64,000 bases of DNA from Bryobacterales bacterium (GTDB taxonomy: Bacteria > Acidobacteriota > Terriglobia > Bryobacterales > Bryobacteraceae). Every line of letters begins with the position of its first letter. Position 1 is the stretch's first letter. A program made the position numbers and the translations under genes. Where the stretch lies: positions 1-64,000 of the forward strand of contig JADZBH010000055.1 in the NCBI GenBank assembly GCA_020852175.1. Reading direction: 5' to 3'. The notes under the pieces are model-generated. The model saw nothing but the letters and a program-made list of their open reading frames with translations, ran no database searches and had not been told where the DNA came from. Shown piece after piece: positions 60,153 to 64,000 of the stretch.

Positions 60153-63100
60153 ATGAGACAACTCTGGCTCTCTGTGTGCGCTTTGGCGTTGGCAACGTTG
60201 CCAACGTTTTCACAATTTGAAACCGCGACCGTGCTGGGCACGGTGCGCGATCCTTCCGGCTCCGTGGTCTCCGGCGTCAAAGTATCGTTGGAAAACGTGC
60301 AGACCGGAGTCGTGGTGACGCGGCAGACCGACAACCTGGGCGCGTTCGAAATGGTGAACGTGCGCATCGGGCGGTACAAAGTGACCGCCCAGCACGAGGG
60401 TTTCTCCCGCGCGATGAGCGAGGAGTTCACCGTCACGGTGAACGCACGCCAGCGCGTGGACCTGACCTTGCAAGTGGGCCAGGTGGCCGAAAGCGTGACG
60501 GTAACGGGCGCGGTGGCGGCCCTGGAAACCGATTCGAGCGACCGCGGCCAGGTGATCGGCTCGCAACAGATCGTGAACCTGCCCTTGAACGGACGGTCGT
60601 ACGCCGACCTGGCGCTGCTGGCGCCGGGCGTGCGGAAATCGGCCATCTCCACCTCGCGCGATGCGTCGTTCAACGTGAACGGGCTGCGCAGTTCGCTCAA
60701 CAACTTCGTGGTGGACGGCGTGGACAACAACTCCTACGGCACCTCGAACCAGGGCTTCTCGAACCAGGTGGTGCAGCTTTCGCCGGACGCCGTCGCCGAA
60801 TTCAAGGTGCAGACAAACAACTACTCGGCCGAGTTCGGCCGCGCGGGCGGCGCGGTGATCAACGCGAGCATCCGCTCGGGCACGAATCAATTTCACGGCG
60901 CGGCGTGGGAGTTTCTGCGCAACACGTCGCTGAACGCGGTGGGCTTTTTCAAGCCTCTGGAAAACCGCAAACCGACGCTCACGCAGAACCAGTTTGGCGC
61001 CGCGCTGGGCGGCCCGGTCAAGAAGGACAGGTTGTTCTTCTTCGCCGATTATGAAGGTTACCGGCGCATCACGCGGCAGTTGACGCTCTCGACGCTGCCC
61101 ACCATGGAGCAGCGCGCGGGCTCGCTTGGCGTTCCCGTCCGGAATCCGCTCACCGGGCGCGAATACACGAGCGGCATCATTCCGCAGAGCGATATGACGG
61201 CGTTCTCCCGCAAGGTGCTGAACGAACTGCCGGCCGTGAACCGCCCCGGCATCTCGAACAACTATGAAGCGCTGCCGCGCCGTTCCGACACCAACGACAA
61301 GGGCGACGCCAAGGTGGACTACTACGCCAGCTCGAATTGGACTTTCTTCGGCCGGTATAGCCACCGTTTGATGAGCAACTTCGAGCCTCCGGCGATTCCC
61401 GGCCCCTCGGGCGGCAACTCGAATGGCAACGTGCGCGTGCTGAACTACCAGGTGGCCGGTGGCGCCACCTGGACCATGGACGCCCGCTCGGTGATGGAGT
61501 TCCGGCTCGGGATCGGCAAGACGGAAGGCGGCAAGTTTCCCGTGTTCATCGGCCAGCCGCCGGCCAGCGTCGCTTATGGCATCACGGGCCTGCCCGAGGA
61601 CCCGCGCTTCGCCGGCGGACTCTACTCCCAGATCGTCGGCGGCATCACGCAGTTGGGACAGCAGCCCTCGAACCCGCAGTTCCAGAACCCGTACGTGGTG
61701 AACCCCAAGGTGAACTGGACGCGGATGCAGGGCCGCCACTCGATCAAGGCCGGATGGGAATACCAGGCGATCAACACAGAGATCGACGACTTCAATCCCA
61801 AGTATGGCCAGGACAGCTACGGCAGCCGCTTCAGCGCGCCTGTTTCGTCGACGAACAATGTGTACAACCTGGCGGACTTCATGTTCGGCCTGCGCAACAA
61901 CTACGCGCTGAACAACGCGATCATCGTCAACCTGCGCCAGCGGATGAACTTCCTCTACGTGCAGGACGACTTCAAGGTGACTCCCAAGCTGATTCTGAAC
62001 ATGGGCATGCGGTATGAGTATTCGACGCCGCAGTGGGAAAAGAACAACGTGCTGTCGAACTTCAACCCTGAAACGCGCACGCTGATACAGGCCAAGGACG
62101 GCTCGGTGTACGACCGCACTCTGATCAAGCCGGACCGCAACAACTTCGCGCCGCGCTTCGGCCTGGCCTATACGCTGCGCCCCAAGACGGTCATCCGTTC
62201 CGGCTTCGGCGTCAGCTACATTCACTTCAACCGGCTGGGCGGCGAGAACCTGCTCAGCTACAACCTGCCGGGCATCTTCAACATCTCCATCAACCAGCAG
62301 CCGGGCCAGGGAGCCTGCGCCGCCAACCAGGCGCCGAACACCTGCTTCCGCCCGACACAGGACGGGTATCCGGCGAACCTGCTCGACCCCACACGCGTGA
62401 GCACGGCGACGACGCGCACCAACTACATCCCGGCCGACACGCGCACGGCCTACACGATGAGCTGGCACTTCACGGTGCAGCAGGAACTGGCCAAGGACCT
62501 TGTGCTCGACGTGGCCTACGTGGGCAACCGCTCGAACAAGCTCATCGTGCTCTCCGACGTGAACGAAGCCAGGCAGAACGCACCCGGAGCCAACCTTACC
62601 GTCGATCAGCGCCGCGGCATCCCCGGCTTCTCCTTCATTCAAGGCGCGTTCAATGGCGGTTGGGCCAACTACAATTCGTTGCAGGTGAAACTGGAACGCC
62701 GCTTCGCCGCCGGCTTCTACCTGTTGAACTCGTTCACCTACGCCAAGGCGCTGGACAACGCGAGCGGCCACCTGGAGGTGCAGAATGGCGATGACTCGCG
62801 CGTACTGTTCAGCCAGTTGAAACAGAACAAGGCCGTCAGCGGCTACAACCAGAAGTTCAACAACACCCTGACGTTCGTGTGGGATCTGCCCTTCGGCAAG
62901 GGGTTCCGCTTCGGTTCGGGCTGGAACGGCGTGACCAACGCCATTCTCGGCGGCTGGCGCCTGACCCAGATCTCCACCATCACCAGCGGCACGCCGGTGA
63001 ACCTGCGCTACTCGCCCGTAACCCGGCAACAGGTGGCCAGCGCGGGCACCTACCGGCCGAATGTCCTCGGCGATCCCAAGACGGCCAATGGCGAGTGGTT

Positions 63101-63401
63101 CAACTACCTGAATCCGGGCAACGTGGCGATCATCCCCACGACGGAGAGCAATCCGTTCGGCAACGCCGGCCGAAACACCGTGGTAGGCCCCGGCCTGTAC
63201 CAGACCGACCTGGGACTGCACAAGTCGTTCGCTCTGCCCAAGGAAGGCATGGCGCTGGAGTTTCGCGCCGAGTTCTTCAACCTGACCAACCAGACGAACC
63301 TGAACACGCCGGAGGGCAACCGCAGCAGCAACAACTATGGAACCATCACCTCGACGGCTCCGGCGCGCCAGACGCAGTTCGCGTTGAAGCTGGTTTTCTA
63401 A
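60153..63401 (+). CDS. Oar-like TonB-dependent outer-membrane protein
   Basis: 1082 residues from ATG 60153 with a CAGGAGG site. Signal peptide, then a carboxypeptidase regulatory-like domain (about 20-105; ATVLGTVRDPSGSVVSGVKV), a plug domain (about 110-230; LPLNGRSYADLALLAPGV, FVVDGVDNN), then a long beta-barrel ending ALKLVF with terminal Phe. The large Oar/TonB family of acidobacteria; ligand unknown, probably large glycans or peptides. No matching TonB-ExbBD or SusD gene here. A terminator follows and a beta-lactamase-like gene is next. Confidence 0.93.
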   Translation: MRQLWLSVCALALATLPTFSQFETATVLGTVRDPSGSVVSGVKVSLENVQTGVVVTRQTDNLGAFEMVNVRIGRYKVTAQHEGFSRAMSEEFTVTVNARQRVDLTLQVGQVAESVTVTGAVAALETDSSDRGQVIGSQQIVNLPLNGRSYADLALLAPGVRKSAISTSRDASFNVNGLRSSLNNFVVDGVDNNSYGTSNQGFSNQVVQLSPDAVAEFKVQTNNYSAEFGRAGGAVINASIRSGTNQFHGAAWEFLRNTSLNAVGFFKPLENRKPTLTQNQFGAALGGPVKKDRLFFFADYEGYRRITRQLTLSTLPTMEQRAGSLGVPVRNPLTGREYTSGIIPQSDMTAFSRKVLNELPAVNRPGISNNYEALPRRSDTNDKGDAKVDYYASSNWTFFGRYSHRLMSNFEPPAIPGPSGGNSNGNVRVLNYQVAGGATWTMDARSVMEFRLGIGKTEGGKFPVFIGQPPASVAYGITGLPEDPRFAGGLYSQIVGGITQLGQQPSNPQFQNPYVVNPKVNWTRMQGRHSIKAGWEYQAINTEIDDFNPKYGQDSYGSRFSAPVSSTNNVYNLADFMFGLRNNYALNNAIIVNLRQRMNFLYVQDDFKVTPKLILNMGMRYEYSTPQWEKNNVLSNFNPETRTLIQAKDGSVYDRTLIKPDRNNFAPRFGLAYTLRPKTVIRSGFGVSYIHFNRLGGENLLSYNLPGIFNISINQQPGQGACAANQAPNTCFRPTQDGYPANLLDPTRVSTATTRTNYIPADTRTAYTMSWHFTVQQELAKDLVLDVAYVGNRSNKLIVLSDVNEARQNAPGANLTVDQRRGIPGFSFIQGAFNGGWANYNSLQVKLERRFAAGFYLLNSFTYAKALDNASGHLEVQNGDDSRVLFSQLKQNKAVSGYNQKFNNTLTFVWDLPFGKGFRFGSGWNGVTNAILGGWRLTQISTITSGTPVNLRYSPVTRQQVASAGTYRPNVLGDPKTANGEWFNYLNPGNVAIIPTTESNPFGNAGRNTVVGPGLYQTDLGLHKSFALPKEGMALEFRAEFFNLTNQTNLNTPEGNRSSNNYGTITSTAPARQTQFALKLVF

Positions 63402-63424
63402 GCGTCCGCAGGGTGCGGCGACAA

Positions 63425-63458
63425 GCCCCGGGCTACGGCTCGGGGCCTTCGCTTTTTT
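63425..63458 (+). terminator. Rho-independent terminator after the Oar-like gene
   Basis: GCCCCG (63425-63430) pairs with CGGGGC (63441-63446) around a 10-nt loop, followed by CCTTCGCTTTTTT. Ends the 60153-63401 transcript. Confidence 0.65.
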
Positions 63459-63475
63459 GATAGTCTGGCTCGATC

Positions 63476-64000
63476 ATGAATAAGCTCGCCTTGAGTATCC
63501 TGCTGCTCGCCGTTACGGCCGCGGCGCAACCGCCGTCCGGTTTATCGCCGGCGCGCGTGAAGACGTTGAAGGCCGGATTGCAGGAGATGGTGGATAAGAA
63601 GGAGTTCGCCGGCATTCAGGTGATGGCGGCCCGGAAAGGCCAGACCGTGCTGTCGGAATCGTTCGGCTACCGCGACCTGGAGGCGAAAAAGCCAATGACG
63701 CCAGGCACGATCTTCCGCATCTTTTCGATGACGAAGCCCGTGACGAGCGTGGCGGCCATGATCCTCTATGAAGAGGGAAAGTTCCTGATGGACGATCCGG
63801 TGTCGATGTACATTCCCGAGTTCGCCCATGTGAAGGTATTGAAGAAGGAAGACGGGCCGCAAGATGAGGTGGAGGAGTTGAAACGGCCTCTGACGGTTCA
63901 TCATCTGCTGACGCACACCTCGGGGCTGGTGAACATGCGCGGCTACATGGAGAAGCAGGTGATGCGCGGCGCGCCGAACCTGGAGGAGATGGCCAAACGG
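63476..64000 (+). CDS. Serine beta-lactamase-like hydrolase (truncated by window end)
   Basis: At least 175 codons, open at the window edge. Signal peptide (MNKLALSILLLAVTAAAQ), then a class C beta-lactamase/esterase fold: the SxxK motif FSMTK, MILYEEGKFLMDDPVSMYIPEF, LTVHHLLTHTSGL. The YxN and KTG-like parts lie beyond the edge. GATAGT 11 nt before the ATG. Likely an exported esterase or D-Ala peptidase-like hydrolase rather than a resistance enzyme, inference only. Confidence 0.88.
   Translation, partial: MNKLALSILLLAVTAAAQPPSGLSPARVKTLKAGLQEMVDKKEFAGIQVMAARKGQTVLSESFGYRDLEAKKPMTPGTIFRIFSMTKPVTSVAAMILYEEGKFLMDDPVSMYIPEFAHVKVLKKEDGPQDEVEELKRPLTVHHLLTHTSGLVNMRGYMEKQVMRGAPNLEEMAKR

Noticed and set aside
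60210..63221. A 1003-codon open frame on the minus strand inside the Oar-like gene
   Set aside because: High-GC codon usage of the real plus-strand gene leaves the antisense frame free of stops. Composition is low-complexity basic/His/Ala/Val without domains.

Overview
The window is about 64 kb of GC-rich, densely packed chromosome from a Gram-negative soil-type bacterium, most likely an acidobacterium of the Solibacter/Bryobacter group. The reasons are an exported protein with the N-terminal signature of the Solibacter-type TIGR03437 family (18843-20546), a very large Oar-like TonB-dependent outer-membrane protein with a carboxypeptidase-regulatory domain (60153-63401), a CE15 glucuronoyl esterase, many exported enzymes with Tat or Sec signals, and the gene repertoire as a whole. 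I see no rRNA, tRNA, CRISPR array, transposase or prophage. Placement is by protein family recognition from memory, not by a search.

Layout. 1-0.37 kb: cold-shock protein between two hairpins. 0.39-4.8 kb (minus): a proteostasis and carbon operon hslV-hslU-FN3 lipoprotein-transaldolase, then two small exported or membrane proteins. 4.9-8.3 kb (minus): tandem-cupin protein, CaCA-like exchanger, nadB. 8.4-10.8 kb (plus): aroB-ubiE and ogt. 10.8-14.2 kb: a visibly lower-GC accessory island with a membrane glycosyltransferase split by a frameshift in an A8G9 tract, an exported partner, and a divergent receiver-less LuxR-type regulator. 14.2-17.2 kb: zincin, thioredoxin-like ferredoxin, cmk, aspartokinase. 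17.2-22.5 kb (minus): lone nuoM, TIGR03437 protein, NtrC-type regulator, cytochrome c. 22.7-26.9 kb: exported hydrolases (amidohydrolase, CE15 esterase, glycosylasparaginase). 27.0-29.4 kb: receiver-less winged-helix regulator, aroA, soluble histidine kinase. 29.4-33.5 kb: aa3-type oxidase operon with two subunit III-like genes and a small Cys-containing membrane protein. 33.5-39.5 kb: a degenerate receiver protein, LolA-like carrier, PilC/GspF, divergent hemQ/hemH (coproporphyrin-dependent heme route), and a sigma-54 activator with a degenerate receiver. 39.5-42.0 kb: an unrecognised protein and a Tat-exported DUF362 protein. 42.0-47.5 kb: trmFO-xerC, gatB, and divergent acyl-CoA carboxylase beta. 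47.5-50.1 kb: PfkB kinase, EamA transporter, outer-membrane barrel. 50.2-52.7 kb: argC-argB-argA with two ARG-box-like operators and a leader hairpin. 52.7-64 kb: PLP dehydratase, GH29 fucosidase, 2-hydroxyacid dehydrogenase, membrane proteins, radical SAM/SPASM protein, SDR epimerase, esterase, Oar-like receptor and a truncated serine beta-lactamase-like gene.

How it works together. Housekeeping biosynthesis (shikimate, arginine, NAD, heme, menaquinone, glutaminyl-tRNA) is interleaved with an exported polymer-degradation repertoire (CE15, GH29, esterases, glycosylasparaginase) and a large TonB-type receptor. Regulation stands out. Several two-component-like proteins are solo or have lost their phospho-acceptor, arginine genes carry a recognisable ARG-box pair, and many genes have a -10-like hexamer only 6-13 nt before the start codon, suggesting leaderless or very short-leader transcripts. 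Genes overlap often (GTGA/ATGA junctions), and two convergent pairs share stop-codon bases.

No intergenic stretch exceeds about 300 bases. The longest are 50086-50327 (arginine operon control region), 22550-22750 (divergent promoters) and 44239-44440 (an inverted repeat and a possible 29-codon ORF).
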